A DNA stretch of 64,000 nt, taken from positions 89,186 to 153,185 of the forward strand of contig NZ_FRAV01000010.1 in NCBI RefSeq assembly GCF_900142445.1, in the 5' to 3' direction. The first letter of the stretch is position 1. Each line of letters opens with the position of its first letter. Below are positions 23,594 through 33,312 of this stretch, in pieces. The notes under the pieces are model-generated. The model ran no database searches and had not been told where the DNA came from. It saw only the letters and a program-made list of their open reading frames with translations. The DNA comes from Chryseobacterium polytrichastri (GTDB lineage Bacteria; Bacteroidota; Bacteroidia; Flavobacteriales; Weeksellaceae). Position numbers and translations under genes: made by a program.

Positions 23594-24745
23594 TTATATT
23601 TCATCAATTATTTTTTGAAGTTTTTGTACAGATTTTTCTAAAACAAAAGGTAAATCTGTTTCAGCAACCTGTTTTTTATATTGTTCAGCAAGGTCTTTAT
23701 TGGTAAGAAACTTTTTCATTCCGTCATAAATCCCATCTTCGGAATTGGGTGTTATCGTTCCTAGTTTTCCGTCTTGTAAAAGGTCTTTAATTCCTGAGAT
23801 ATCTGTTGCTGAAATAGGTTTGTTGAGAATAAGTGCTTCTGCTATAATCGTAGGAAACCCCTCATGTCTTGAGGACATAATATAATAATCTGCTTTTTTT
23901 AAATAAGGATAAGGGTTGCTTTTAAAGCCTAACATTTTCGCTGTTTCCTGTAATTTTAATTGATCAAGCAATGCTTGGATATTATTTAGATCATAACCGT
24001 CACCAATGATTAAAAGCTGATGTTTTAAACCTTCATCTAATAATCTTTTATGAACTTCCAGTAGTCTGTCATATCCTTTTTGAGGGTAAACGGTTCCAAC
24101 GCTTACAAAAGTAGGAATATTATTGTCGAAAGGGTAATCATCAATAATAATATTTGCTTTTTTCAGCGTATCTTCTTTATCTATAGGATTGAAAATTTTA
24201 ATGACAGCCTTTTTTTCTGAGTCATTTTGAGCCAGTTTATGCATTTCCTCTTGTAGTTTATTGGAAATAACTAATATTTTGTCAAACTTAAAAAACTGTC
24301 TTATAACATCCGGAGTATATTCTTTTAGATTGAAAATATCATTCTGTACCCAGATTATTTTTTTTGAATCTTTCTGTGGGCTGGATAAAATTTCTTTATA
24401 CATTCCATGAATAGCAGCCAGCTCTACGTCATATTGTTTATTCTTTAAAACAAATTTATAAAGTAGGGAAGGAAACCAAAGAAACATCTTTTGGTAAAGG
24501 ACCCGATACACTTTTACAGGAATATCCTGAGGTCTATTGGTTGTGATCATTTCTCCTTTCAGTAAATAATAAACATTTACCCAAGAAGGCACTTCTTTAA
24601 TATAGATCCCCGAATAAAGATTGATTAATAAATCTACTTCATATTTGTCTGGTGAGATGTTTTTTAAAAAAGTAACCAAAACTTTTTCTGCACCACCATG
24701 ACGAAGGGAGCCTATGCGAATGAGGATTTTCTTTTTTTTCGGCAT
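23594..24745 (-). CDS. GT4-family glycosyltransferase
   Basis: 383 residues, GT-B fold. The N-terminus RIGSLRHGGAEKVL is the classic acceptor-side glycine-rich loop of GT4 enzymes. The C-terminal half has VSVGTVYPQKGYDRLLEVHK and the donor-binding EX7E region (SRHEGFPTIIAEALILNKP, then DISGIKDLL). No signal peptide; probably peripheral at the cytoplasmic face of the inner membrane. It starts on the base following the previous stop codon (24746), so translation is likely coupled. Paralogous to the 25306-26463 protein. Sugar specificity unknown. Confidence 0.88.
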   Translation of the reverse strand: MPKKKKILIRIGSLRHGGAEKVLVTFLKNISPDKYEVDLLINLYSGIYIKEVPSWVNVYYLLKGEMITTNRPQDIPVKVYRVLYQKMFLWFPSLLYKFVLKNKQYDVELAAIHGMYKEILSSPQKDSKKIIWVQNDIFNLKEYTPDVIRQFFKFDKILVISNKLQEEMHKLAQNDSEKKAVIKIFNPIDKEDTLKKANIIIDDYPFDNNIPTFVSVGTVYPQKGYDRLLEVHKRLLDEGLKHQLLIIGDGYDLNNIQALLDQLKLQETAKMLGFKSNPYPYLKKADYYIMSSRHEGFPTIIAEALILNKPISATDISGIKDLLQDGKLGTITPNSEDGIYDGMKKFLTNKDLAEQYKKQVAETDLPFVLEKSVQKLQKIIDEI

Positions 24746-25309
24746 TTATTTTTTTACGGGTTTATAGGTGTGAGGGAGGTTTTTGATAAGATATTCTTCT
24801 AATTTTGCGCGGTCTGCTTCTAGCTCGAGAGGGTATATTGTGCTATTTGCGATTAATTTTTCTCCGTATTGTTCAATGGTGCAAATGAATTTGGCAGGTG
24901 CACCCCCATAAATTGTATTGTCGGGAACAGAACTGCTTACCACACTCATGGAACCCACAATACAGTTGCTTCCAATGGAAACTCCGGGGAGTAAAACGGC
25001 TCCTTTACCAATAAAGGTATTGTTGCCGATTTTTATTCTGCCAAAGGTTCTTCCGTCTTTATATTTTTCAATTCTTTTTGTAACTCGCCCATCTCCTCCA
25101 TGATTAATAAAAGAGACCCCTTCGGCGATGGTTACATTGTCTCCCATCTCAATAAGAAAAGGCTCTGAACCAAAGTTGGGAACTCCTTGTACATATAAAT
25201 TTTCACCCACTTTCATTCCTTGGTTGGTGGCGACTTTGATAATAACAGACTTAATCATATCTTGATACAGGGAACGTATCTTTAGTATGATTCTGAATAA
25301 TAACATCAT
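24746..25309 (-). CDS. Hexapeptide-repeat acyltransferase (maltose/galactoside O-acetyltransferase-like)
   Basis: 187 residues. A left-handed beta-helix with repeats (IEMGDNVTIAEGVSFINHGGDG, IKIGNNTFIGKGAVLLPGVSIG, NCIVGSMSVVSSSVPDNTIYGG) and the closing GGAPAKFI motif identify a LacA/WbbJ-like O-acetyltransferase. The catalytic His is in INHGG. Overlaps the upstream gene by 4 nt and abuts the downstream one, so it is a tightly coupled operon member. Likely adds acetyl groups to a sugar intermediate of the surface polysaccharide. Confidence 0.86.
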   Translation of the reverse strand: MMLLFRIILKIRSLYQDMIKSVIIKVATNQGMKVGENLYVQGVPNFGSEPFLIEMGDNVTIAEGVSFINHGGDGRVTKRIEKYKDGRTFGRIKIGNNTFIGKGAVLLPGVSIGSNCIVGSMSVVSSSVPDNTIYGGAPAKFICTIEQYGEKLIANSTIYPLELEADRAKLEEYLIKNLPHTYKPVKK

Positions 25310-26463
25310 TTTTGTGTTAGTTTTAAGATTATATTTTCTACAGCATTAAATATTTTCTGATTGTCAAATTGTTCTTCAATCGTTTCAAGATTTTTTTTAA
25401 TATTGGAAACAAGTTCAGGTTCAGTTAAAAACTTTTTCATGGCAGCGTACATATCGTCAACATTATAATCAATAAGAATACCGGTTTCCTTATTTTTAAT
25501 CATAATTCCCACATCTCCGGTATCTGTTGAAATAATGGGTTTTTGAAGAATTAATGCTTCTGCAATTACTAATGGCCATGCTTCAGACTCAGACGGAAGA
25601 ATGAAAAAATCTGCATTTTTAATGTATGGATAAGGATTCATCTTGTTTCCTTTGAGAATGAATGACTTTTGGAGGCTATTTTTATTGATTTGTTCAGTAA
25701 GATTTTTAAATTCCTCACCATTTCCTATTATGATGATACTATGATGGAATCCTTCATTAATAAGTCTTTTATGTGCTTCAATAAGCTTGTGGAATCCTTT
25801 TCTTGTATGCAGCCTGCCAACAGAAACAAAAACGGGCCCTGTTGGAAGATCTTCAATTTTTTCCTTTGCTTTTTTCTTGATTTCCTCAATCGGAATTGCG
25901 TTAATGATTACACTTTCTGACGGATAATTTAAATCAGGATGATATTGATGCATTGTATCCTTAATTTTTTCCGAACAATACACCATATGATCAAACTGTG
26001 GAAAATGCTTTAAAATATTAGGAACTAAAGGCTGCATTTTAAAAACATTAATCTCAGAATGGAACCACCCTATTTTTTTTGAATCTTTATTGGAGGAATT
26101 TAAAACTGATGAAAAGGTAGCGTAAGAAGGTGCAATTTCTACATCATACTTTTCATTTAAAAGTTGATCTGCTATTTTGGGGCTTTTTTCCGCCTTGTTT
26201 AATTTTAATCTTCTATTAACAAGTTGAATTTTTTGGATTACTGAATTTTCAGAAAAATTTTCTTTTCCTTCTGTGATATATACTTTCCGGATATGTTTTG
26301 GGATCTCATTTCGTAATTCTCCCTGATTCATATTTAGGCATATCGTTATTTCAAATTTATCTTTGTCGAGATTATTAAGCAGGCTCAAGATTACCTTTTC
26401 TACACCCCCCATTTCCATGGAGCGGTGTCTGAAAAGTACTTTTATTTTTTTATTTATCATCAT
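25306..26463 (-). CDS. GT4-family glycosyltransferase
   Basis: 385 residues, GT-B fold. RHRSMEMGGVEKVILSLLNNL is the N-terminal loop, VFVSVGRLHTRKGFHKLIEAHK starts the donor domain, and PSESEAWPLVIAEALILQKP with DTGDVGIMI holds the EX7E motif. Similar over its whole length to the 23594-24745 protein, so the two probably arose by duplication. It begins 3 nt after the upstream GT2 gene stop. A start two residues in (MINKKIK) is equally possible. Confidence 0.88.
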   Translation of the reverse strand: MMINKKIKVLFRHRSMEMGGVEKVILSLLNNLDKDKFEITICLNMNQGELRNEIPKHIRKVYITEGKENFSENSVIQKIQLVNRRLKLNKAEKSPKIADQLLNEKYDVEIAPSYATFSSVLNSSNKDSKKIGWFHSEINVFKMQPLVPNILKHFPQFDHMVYCSEKIKDTMHQYHPDLNYPSESVIINAIPIEEIKKKAKEKIEDLPTGPVFVSVGRLHTRKGFHKLIEAHKRLINEGFHHSIIIIGNGEEFKNLTEQINKNSLQKSFILKGNKMNPYPYIKNADFFILPSESEAWPLVIAEALILQKPIISTDTGDVGIMIKNKETGILIDYNVDDMYAAMKKFLTEPELVSNIKKNLETIEEQFDNQKIFNAVENIILKLTQK

Positions 26464-26466
26464 TTA

Positions 26467-27306
26467 CTAACTGAAGATTTGTTGTGCAAATATTTTTAGT
26501 TTTTTCTTAATTCTATATGTAATCGAAGTTTGATACTCTAATAAACTGTAAATTTCACTAGAGTTACTATATTCATCAGGAACAGGTTGCCCATTTATTG
26601 TTTTTAAATTTCTGCGTTTCATTGCATTAAAAATCACTTTTGAAAAATATTCACGGGATTTTGGTCTGTTATTATTTTGAGAAATTCCTCCCGCATGCGT
26701 TCTGTAAAGGTAATTAGCTTCGTTGATAAATGCTACTTTTCCTTTTTCATACATTTTCAAATACAGATCCTGATCTTCTGCAATTCTCATCATTGTATCC
26801 ATCTTTTCGGTTTGATCATAAATTTTTTTTCTAAAATTGACAAAATGAACAATGTGAACCGGGCAGTTAAAGAAGTAAGGATCATTATTGAGAACCTGCA
26901 TTGCTAATTTAGGGATTTCTATGAAGTGAAGGTGCTCATCACACTTTATATATTTTGAATAAGTGAGAACTACTTCTTTATTTTTTTTGAAAACTGCAAT
27001 ACTGGAAAATAATGCATTAGGAGTAATGGCGTCATCCGGGTCTACAAATCCGCAGATGTCGGTATCTGCCAGTTCTATTAATTTACTTTTTGTAATCCCA
27101 ACACCACTATTGTTTTCATTTTGATAAATCTTAAAACGATCATCATCTCCTATTATTTTTTTTATAATCTCCAAAGAATCGTCTGTAGAAGCATCATCAA
27201 GAATGATAGCTTCCCAATTGTCATAAGTTTGTGCAATAATAGAATCGTAACAATTTTTGAAAAAATTGCCATTATTATAATTGGCGATAAGGATAGAGAA
27301 CTTCAT
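26467..27306 (-). CDS. GT2-family glycosyltransferase
   Basis: 279 residues, GT-A fold. FSILIANYNNGNFFKNCYDSI and ILDDASTDDSLEII are the nucleotide-binding N-terminal motifs. GFVDPDDAITPNALF is the metal-binding DxD region, and RIAEDQDLYLKMYEKGKVAF carries the catalytic ED. First gene of the 27306-23026 operon, divergent from the acyl-carrier island with 93 nt between start codons. A TATCTTTA sequence on the minus strand (27341-27348) is a possible degenerate -7 box. The acceptor and sugar are unknown. Confidence 0.87.
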   Translation of the reverse strand: MKFSILIANYNNGNFFKNCYDSIIAQTYDNWEAIILDDASTDDSLEIIKKIIGDDDRFKIYQNENNSGVGITKSKLIELADTDICGFVDPDDAITPNALFSSIAVFKKNKEVVLTYSKYIKCDEHLHFIEIPKLAMQVLNNDPYFFNCPVHIVHFVNFRKKIYDQTEKMDTMMRIAEDQDLYLKMYEKGKVAFINEANYLYRTHAGGISQNNNRPKSREYFSKVIFNAMKRRNLKTINGQPVPDEYSNSSEIYSLLEYQTSITYRIKKKLKIFAQQIFS

Positions 27307-27374
27307 TTGTGGTGTTTAAGTTTTTTTTAATAAATTTTTGTAAAGATAAAAATTAAATATTACAGAAAAATCTT

Positions 27375-27382
27375 TATTTTTG
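27375..27382 (+). promoter_or_regulatory. -7 promoter element of the acyl-carrier/MBOAT island
   Basis: TATTTTTG fits TAnnTTTG and would start transcription near 27388. This rules out an in-frame GTG at 27382 and supports the ATG at 27400. Confidence 0.5.
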
Positions 27383-27399
27383 TGACTCACACAAATATA

Positions 27400-28170
27400 A
27401 TGAACGAATTACTAAGGGTTTCCAAAACATTTTTAGCCTATCTTAAACGTCCGGATCTTTATCCTGAATTAGGCAGAAAAATCATAAAAAATACTTTTAA
27501 TAGAGGTAATGCTTTTAAAGGTAAAGAGAAAACCAACTCTTGGGCAGCCTCAAAATCAATTTCTCAAAAAGAAGCAATTTCCCAGCTTTTTGAAATTGAT
27601 ATGAGTTCTTTTAAACAAGATTTTCTGGAAGTTTTAAGAAAATCTGAACAAAGAGAAATATCTTGTCCCGTAAAAATGGGTGGTGCAGGCGCAATGGAGT
27701 TGATCTATTTCGCATGTGAGTTTACAAAAGCACAGGATGCTATAGAAACCGGAGTCGCTTACGGTTGGTCTTCTTTGGCTGCATTACTTTCTCTTCAAAA
27801 ACGAGACGGAGCTTTATATAGTTCCGATATGCCTTATTTAGCACAAGATGGAGATCAATATGTAGGAGTTGTAGTTCCTGATGATTTAAAGAAATATTGG
27901 AAGCTATTCCGTTTTGCAGATAAAGAATCTTTACCTAAAATCTTCACAGAAAATCAATCTTTTGATGTTGTGCATTATGACTCAGATAAAAGTTATAATG
28001 GAAGAATGTGGGCTTATGAGGAATTGTATAAACACCTTAGAAAAGGAGGCGTATTTATAAGTGATGATATTGGAGATAATTCTGCATATCAGGATTTTTG
28101 TGAAAAAGGAGCTATCAATACAACTGTAATCGAGTTTGAAGGAAAATACATTGGTGTGTTTGTAAAGTAG
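27400..28170 (+). CDS. Class I SAM-dependent methyltransferase (Methyltransf_24-like)
   Basis: 256 residues from the ATG at 27400; an in-frame GTG at 27382 is rejected because it overlaps the promoter -7 box. The SAM-binding region is AIETGVAYGWSSLAALLSLQ, and DVVHYDSDKSYNGRMWAYEELYKHLRKGGVFISDDI is the acidic metal/substrate motif of the Methyltransf_24 O-methyltransferase group. First gene of the nine-gene plus-strand island, 21 nt before the first MBOAT gene. A sugar or acyl hydroxyl is the plausible substrate; not provable here. Confidence 0.82.
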   Translation: MNELLRVSKTFLAYLKRPDLYPELGRKIIKNTFNRGNAFKGKEKTNSWAASKSISQKEAISQLFEIDMSSFKQDFLEVLRKSEQREISCPVKMGGAGAMELIYFACEFTKAQDAIETGVAYGWSSLAALLSLQKRDGALYSSDMPYLAQDGDQYVGVVVPDDLKKYWKLFRFADKESLPKIFTENQSFDVVHYDSDKSYNGRMWAYEELYKHLRKGGVFISDDIGDNSAYQDFCEKGAINTTVIEFEGKYIGVFVK

Positions 28171-28191
28171 TTTTTATTTTAAATAAAGTTT

Positions 28192-29625
28192 ATGCTTTTT
28201 AACTCTATTGCCTTTTTAATTTTTCTTCCCATCGTTTTTATATTATACTGGAAGGTATTTAATAAAAACTATAAATATCAAAATATGCTTTTATTGGCAG
28301 CCAGTTTTTATTTTTACGGCTGTTGGGATTGGCGTTTTCTATTTCTTTTGATATTTTCTATCGGGCTAGATTATTTTTCAGGAATTCAAATTGAAAACAG
28401 CAAGACAAAAAAAATGGCAACTTTTTGGTTGACATTAAGTATTGCGATTAATCTTGGGTTTCTTGGTTTTTTCAAATATTATAATTTCTTTATAGAAAAT
28501 TTTGCAGAACTTTTACATTCGTTTGGGTTTGGTGTAAACATGTGGGTGTTAAAAGTTATTTTACCCGTTGGTATTTCTTTTTATACCTTCCATGGTCTAT
28601 CTTATGTGATTGATGTTTACAAAAAAAGAATTCCGGCCGAAAGAAACTATGTAGATTATGCGGTATTTGTAAGTTATTTTCCTTTGCTGGTTGCAGGACC
28701 TATTGAAAGAGCAACGCACCTTCTTCCTCAAATTCAGCGGAAAAGATCTTTTGATTACGAAAAAGCTAAAGATGGAATGGCCCAGATTTTCTGGGGCTTT
28801 TTCAAGAAGATGGTGATTGCAGATAATTGCGCGCCTATTGTTAATGAGATATTTACAAACTATCATACAGAAAGCGCCAGCAACTTAGTATTGGGAGCTG
28901 TGCTTTTTGCCTTTCAGATTTATGGAGATTTTTCCGGATACTCAGATATTGCGTTAGGAACATCCAGATTGTTTGGTCTGGAGTTACTTAAAAATTTTTC
29001 ATACCCATATTTTTCAAGAGATATTGCTGAATTCTGGAGAAGATGGCATATTTCACTTTCATCATGGTTTAGAGATTATCTCTATATTCCTTTAGGGGGA
29101 AGTAAAGGTGGGTTGTGGATGAAAATTAGGAATACTTTTATTATTTTTCTGGTCAGTGGTTTTTGGCATGGAGCCAATTGGACGTTCATTATTTGGGGTG
29201 GACTTAATGCCTTATTTTTCCTCCCATTATTAATTGCTGAAAAGAACAGGCATCACCTGGAAGTTGTTGCAATGGGAAAAATTATTCCTTCGCTAAGAGA
29301 AGTTTTCAGTATTTTAATGACATTTACGCTGACTTGTTTTGCGTGGATTTTTTTCCGTTCAGAAAGTGTTTCCGATGCTATTGGATATATCAAAAGGATC
29401 TTTAACGAAAGTCTATTTTCTTTCCCGACAGAGTTTAGATTTGTTTTGTTTGGGTTGATTATTTTTATGTTTGTCATAGAATGGTGGAATAGAACACAGG
29501 ATTACGGATTAAAAATTCAAGACAAAAAACCTTGGTTGCAAAGTGTTATTTATATTGTAGTAGCCTATTTGATATTGAATTTTGCCAATTTTGGCAGTAA
29601 TGAATTTATTTATTTTCAATTTTAA
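28192..29625 (+). CDS. MBOAT-family O-acyltransferase (AlgI/DltB-like), first copy
   Basis: 477 residues, about a dozen membrane helices. AlgI-type signatures are present: ASFYFYGCWDWRFL, ILPVGISFYTFHGLSYVIDVY, AGPIERATHLLPQ, IYGDFSGYSDIALG, FWRRWHISLSSWFRDYLYIPLGG (H286) and SGFWHGANWTFIIWG (H326, the conserved active-site His). These inner-membrane enzymes move acyl groups across the membrane onto exported polymers. The stop codon is directly followed by the ATG of the SGNH-like gene. The pairing parallels AlgI with AlgJ/AlgX, or DltB with DltD. Confidence 0.92.
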   Translation: MLFNSIAFLIFLPIVFILYWKVFNKNYKYQNMLLLAASFYFYGCWDWRFLFLLIFSIGLDYFSGIQIENSKTKKMATFWLTLSIAINLGFLGFFKYYNFFIENFAELLHSFGFGVNMWVLKVILPVGISFYTFHGLSYVIDVYKKRIPAERNYVDYAVFVSYFPLLVAGPIERATHLLPQIQRKRSFDYEKAKDGMAQIFWGFFKKMVIADNCAPIVNEIFTNYHTESASNLVLGAVLFAFQIYGDFSGYSDIALGTSRLFGLELLKNFSYPYFSRDIAEFWRRWHISLSSWFRDYLYIPLGGSKGGLWMKIRNTFIIFLVSGFWHGANWTFIIWGGLNALFFLPLLIAEKNRHHLEVVAMGKIIPSLREVFSILMTFTLTCFAWIFFRSESVSDAIGYIKRIFNESLFSFPTEFRFVLFGLIIFMFVIEWWNRTQDYGLKIQDKKPWLQSVIYIVVAYLILNFANFGSNEFIYFQF

Positions 29626-30591
29626 ATGAAGAAATTTTTCTCAAGATTAGCAATATTTATAGCCATCATATTTATTATTGGCTTGGTGAAACTTGCTGTT
29701 AGCCCAAATACGAATTATTCATATCCGTTTTTAAATGCAAAACTGGAGTTTCTGGAAAAACATCCAGAATACAATATGTATTTCATTGGAAGTTCAAAAA
29801 TAAATAATCAGGTTGATTGTAAAATTATCGATCAGAATATTGAAGGTGTAAAATCTTATAACTTAGGAGCCAACGCAGGTTTTGATTTGGAAAGCTTTCA
29901 AACCTTAGATTATATATTAAGTAATCCTAATTTTAAACCTAAATATATCATCGTTGAATTGCAGGATAAAATAAAGGTTACCAAAATCAATATTAAAACG
30001 GAAAGAAGTTTCGGATCCTTCAATTATGCAAATACTGATTTTGCTGTAAAGTATCATCAAGAGAATAAAGATTATAAGCAAATAGGAATGTCGTTGGCGT
30101 CTTTTGTTTTAAATGTTTTTCACTTTAATAAATACTCTGATGAAAGCTCAATTCAAAAAGCGCATAATGGTTTTATAGATAATAATCAGGGTTTTTCTGC
30201 ATTAGAGTTTAGCTCGGTTCCCAGGACTGAAGAAAATAAACTTAAAACTGTGATTAAAGAAAGGCTTGAACGTTATCATGCAGATCAAAATAAGTACACA
30301 CCAAATAAAGCTTTAGTTAATAGAATTAATGAATTCTCAGAAAGGTGTAAGAAAAAAAATATTCAATTGATACTCTATATTCCAGGGCCAGCGGAACCGG
30401 ATGCAAAAAAGCTGGAAGCATATCAAAATGCGTTCAATGTACCAGTTATAAGTCTAGTAAATCCAGATGCATATCCTGAGTTTTATCAATATGAAAATAG
30501 ATGGGATTATGGTCACCTTAATGAAAAAGGATCAAAAATTCTTTCAGAAAAAACGGCTCCTCTTTTAGAAAAAGTTTTACATAATAAATAA
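29626..30591 (+). CDS. Membrane-anchored SGNH-like protein, partner of the first MBOAT
   Basis: 321 residues. One N-terminal membrane anchor (FFSRLAIFIAIIFIIGLVKL) places the rest outside the inner membrane. NMYFIGSSKINNQVD (S56/S57) resembles the nucleophile block of SGNH hydrolase/acetyltransferases. LGANAGFDLESFQTL resembles the Gly/Asn blocks, and RWDYGHLNEKGSKIL near the C-terminus gives the DxxHLN block. Such proteins (AlgJ, AlgX, DltD) accept the acyl group from an MBOAT and pass it to the polymer. No intergenic base separates it from the MBOAT gene. Confidence 0.75.
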   Translation: MKKFFSRLAIFIAIIFIIGLVKLAVSPNTNYSYPFLNAKLEFLEKHPEYNMYFIGSSKINNQVDCKIIDQNIEGVKSYNLGANAGFDLESFQTLDYILSNPNFKPKYIIVELQDKIKVTKINIKTERSFGSFNYANTDFAVKYHQENKDYKQIGMSLASFVLNVFHFNKYSDESSIQKAHNGFIDNNQGFSALEFSSVPRTEENKLKTVIKERLERYHADQNKYTPNKALVNRINEFSERCKKKNIQLILYIPGPAEPDAKKLEAYQNAFNVPVISLVNPDAYPEFYQYENRWDYGHLNEKGSKILSEKTAPLLEKVLHNK

Positions 30592-30626
30592 TCAAATATT
30601 ACATTTAATTAAAGCTTAAACTGAGG

Positions 30627-30657
30627 TTTGTAAATAAATGAGATTAGTTGTATTTTG
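30627..30657 (+). promoter_or_regulatory. Probable internal promoter for the FkbH-like gene and downstream genes
   Basis: TTTG at 30627-30630 is followed after 20 nt by TATTTTG (30651-30657), one base short of the TAnnTTTG consensus. It lies 88-nt-gap upstream of the preferred FkbH-like start (30680) and inside a longer in-frame extension starting at 30638. Confidence 0.45.
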
Positions 30658-30679
30658 CAAATCCCAAATGAAACCTATG

Positions 30680-32398
30680 ATGAAAACGTTTACACAATTA
30701 AAGAAAAATTTAAGTAAAAAAGAAGAAGGCTTAAAAAAGATAAAAGTTGCCTTGTTGGGAGATACAGCAACTCAGTTTTTAAATGTAGCCTTGAAAGGTT
30801 CTGCTATTGATGAAGGCTTTGATTTGGAGGTTTTTGAAGCAGATTTTGGTCAGATTTCCCGTCAGATTTTAGATCCTACTTCAGAATATTATGAGTTTAA
30901 TGCTGATTATACGATCATCTTTGAATCTTCACATAAATTACTTTCTCAATATTATAAATCATATAATTCTCAACTGAATTTTGCTCAGGATAAAATCAAT
31001 TATATAGAAGAATTATACACTACCATTCAAAACCGAACAAAAAGCAAAGTTATTTATTGCAATTTCGCAGGAATTGATAATCAGGTTTTCGGGAATTTTG
31101 CCAATAAAGTAGAATCATCTTTTGTTTTCCAGCAAAATAAACTTAACTATTTACTGTCAGAATTAGCGGTTAAAAAGAACAATCTTTTTATTTCAGATTT
31201 ACTTTCTATTCAAAATAAATGGGGAAGAAATTTTATGTTTTCGCCCAATATTTATGTGAATACAGAGATGGTATTGTCTTTAGATGTACTGCCAATTGTT
31301 TCCCATCATATCGTTAGTATTTTATCTTCCGTAGAAGGTAAGTTCAAGAAGTGTCTGATCTTAGATCTGGATAATACAACATGGGGAGGAATTATTGGTG
31401 ATGATGGCCTTGAAAAAATACAGATCGGTAGCTTAGGAATCGGGAAAGCTTTTACAGAACTTCAATATTGGGCTAAAGCGTTGCAGAAAAGAGGCATTAT
31501 TCTAGCGGTCTGCAGTAAAAATGATGAAGATAAAGCGAAGGAGCCTTTTGAAAAACATCCCGATATGGTTCTTAAATTGGACGATATTGCTGTGTTTGTA
31601 GCCAATTGGGAGAATAAAGCAGATAATATCAGAAAAATTCAAAGCATATTAAATATTGGTTTCGATTCTATGGTTTTCCTGGATGACAATCCTTTTGAAA
31701 GAAATATTGTAAGAGAAAATCTTCCAGATGTTTGCGTTCCCGAATTACCCGAAGATCCTGCAGAATATTTGGAATATTTATATAGTTTAAATCTTTTTGA
31801 AACCGCAAGCTTCTCTGAAAATGATGCTGAAAGAACGAAGCAATATCAGGTTGAAGCCGAAAGAGCAATTGCGTTAGACAGTTTTACCAATGTAGAAGAC
31901 TTTCTTAAAAGTATGAATATGAAGTCTGATGTTCAGACATTCAATAACTTTTCAAAACCGAGGGTTTCTCAATTAACACAACGTTCTAATCAATTTAATT
32001 TAAGAACCGTAAGATATACTGAACAAGATGTTGAAAGCCTTATGAATTCGGAGGATCACCATACCATGTCTTTTACTTTGGTAGATAAATATGGTGACAA
32101 CGGATTGATTTGTGTGATTGTCCTGGAAAAGAAAAATGAAGAAACGCTTTTCATTGAAACATGGCTGATGAGCTGCCGAGTGTTGAAAAGAGGGATGGAG
32201 GAATTTACGCTTAATACAGTTGTTGAGACAGCAAAAAAGAATGGTTTTAAATATGTTGCAGGAGAATATCTTCCAACAGCAAAAAACCAAATGGTGAAAG
32301 ATCATTACCAAAAGTTAGGGTTTATAGAAAATGAAGGAGAATGGATATTAAATGTGGATAACTATGAGCCAAAAGAAGTTTTTATAAGCACAAAATAA
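30680..32398 (+). CDS. FkbH-like HAD-IIIC phosphatase/acyltransferase (glyceryl-ACP-forming type)
   Basis: 572 residues from the preferred ATG at 30680; in-frame ATGs at 30638, 30668 and 30677 overlap the probable promoter. The N-terminal part (about 20-215) is the SGNH-like domain usual in this family (KVALLGDTATQFLN). The HAD-IIIC domain has D229 and D231 (LDLDNTTWGGIIGDDG), CSKN at 278-281 and DD at 335-336 (FLDDNPFERN). The C-terminal GNAT-like domain contains the FkbH hallmark MSCRVLKRG (C499). In polyketide pathways FkbH proteins take 1,3-bisphosphoglycerate, dephosphorylate it and load glyceryl onto an acyl carrier protein. Here a carrier gene lies 0.9 kb downstream and no polyketide synthase is present, pointing to glycan decoration. 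Confidence 0.88.
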   Translation: MKTFTQLKKNLSKKEEGLKKIKVALLGDTATQFLNVALKGSAIDEGFDLEVFEADFGQISRQILDPTSEYYEFNADYTIIFESSHKLLSQYYKSYNSQLNFAQDKINYIEELYTTIQNRTKSKVIYCNFAGIDNQVFGNFANKVESSFVFQQNKLNYLLSELAVKKNNLFISDLLSIQNKWGRNFMFSPNIYVNTEMVLSLDVLPIVSHHIVSILSSVEGKFKKCLILDLDNTTWGGIIGDDGLEKIQIGSLGIGKAFTELQYWAKALQKRGIILAVCSKNDEDKAKEPFEKHPDMVLKLDDIAVFVANWENKADNIRKIQSILNIGFDSMVFLDDNPFERNIVRENLPDVCVPELPEDPAEYLEYLYSLNLFETASFSENDAERTKQYQVEAERAIALDSFTNVEDFLKSMNMKSDVQTFNNFSKPRVSQLTQRSNQFNLRTVRYTEQDVESLMNSEDHHTMSFTLVDKYGDNGLICVIVLEKKNEETLFIETWLMSCRVLKRGMEEFTLNTVVETAKKNGFKYVAGEYLPTAKNQMVKDHYQKLGFIENEGEWILNVDNYEPKEVFISTK

Positions 32399-32401
32399 AA
32401 T

Positions 32402-33307
32402 ATGGAAATTGAACACTTAATTGAACACATTGCGACTAAAAATGCTATTCATGGCAAAAAGTTGCAAAAGAATTTTTCTTCTTTAAAGGAAGAAGAACAT
32501 TATATTAATGACTATAATGTTTTCATCAATAAATACAAAGATATTCTTGAAAAGAACAGCCTTACATTTGATGATTCAATTAACTATTATCTTAAAATGA
32601 TTGGGGATTTTAATGAAGAAATGCTGGATTTTATAAGAACAGGGAAATACAGAAATACTTCATTTGATGCAGTAAACAAAGCAATGTATAATAATCCTGA
32701 TGTTATGGTTTCTCATATGCACGGATTATTGCTTTCTCAGTTTCTTTGGAAGCATCACTACGATGTTTATCAATATTTTAAAAATGGGATTCAAAACTAT
32801 TTACCAATACAATCTTATCTTGAAATAGGAGCAGGGCATGGCTTATATTTTGAAGCCGCAATGGAAAAAATTGGGGATGATTGTACTTTTGAAGCGCTGG
32901 ATATTAGTGAATCTTCTCTTGAACTCACAAAAAGTTTAATCAAAAGTGACAAGGTTATCTATCATCTTAAAAATGTATTTGATTATAATGATGATGACGA
33001 AAAGAAAGATTTCATAACCATGGGAGAGGTGCTAGAGCATATGGAAGATCCTTTAGCGTTATTAAAGAAAATCAAAAACCTTATAAAACCAGAAGGAACT
33101 ATTTTTATTACAACTCCTACCAATGCCCCTTCCATAGATCATATTTATCTCTTTAACAATGTTCAGGAAATCCGAGATTTAATTAATAAGGCTGGATTGG
33201 AGATTGTGGATGAAAGGTATTTTGTAAGTGAAGATATAGATTTAGAAAAAGCAGAAAAAAGAAAGATTGCAACCATGTATGCATCTTTTTTAAAAATAAA
33301 TAATTAA
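32402..33307 (+). CDS. SAM-dependent methyltransferase
   Basis: 301 residues. The Rossmann methyltransferase motif I is [37 protein letters not shown] is the acidic loop, and [19 protein letters not shown] with [15 protein letters not shown] are motifs II and III (Methyltransf_23/11-like). The N-terminal 110 residues are helical and not recognised. It sits 3 nt after the FkbH-like gene and 5 nt before the acyl carrier protein gene, so it probably acts on the carrier-bound acyl group or its product, as O-methyltransferases do beside FkbH in methoxymalonyl pathways. That role is inference. Confidence 0.84.
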   Translation: MEIEHLIEHIATKNAIHGKKLQKNFSSLKEEEHYINDYNVFINKYKDILEKNSLTFDDSINYYLKMIGDFNEEMLDFIRTGKYRNTSFDAVNKAMYNNPDVMVSHMHGLLLSQFLWKHHYDVYQYFKNGIQNYLPIQSYLEIGAGHGLYFEAAMEKIGDDCTFEALDISESSLELTKSLIKSDKVIYHLKNVFDYNDDDEKKDFITMGEVLEHMEDPLALLKKIKNLIKPEGTIFITTPTNAPSIDHIYLFNNVQEIRDLINKAGLEIVDERYFVSEDIDLEKAEKRKIATMYASFLKINN

Positions 33308-33312
33308 ATATT

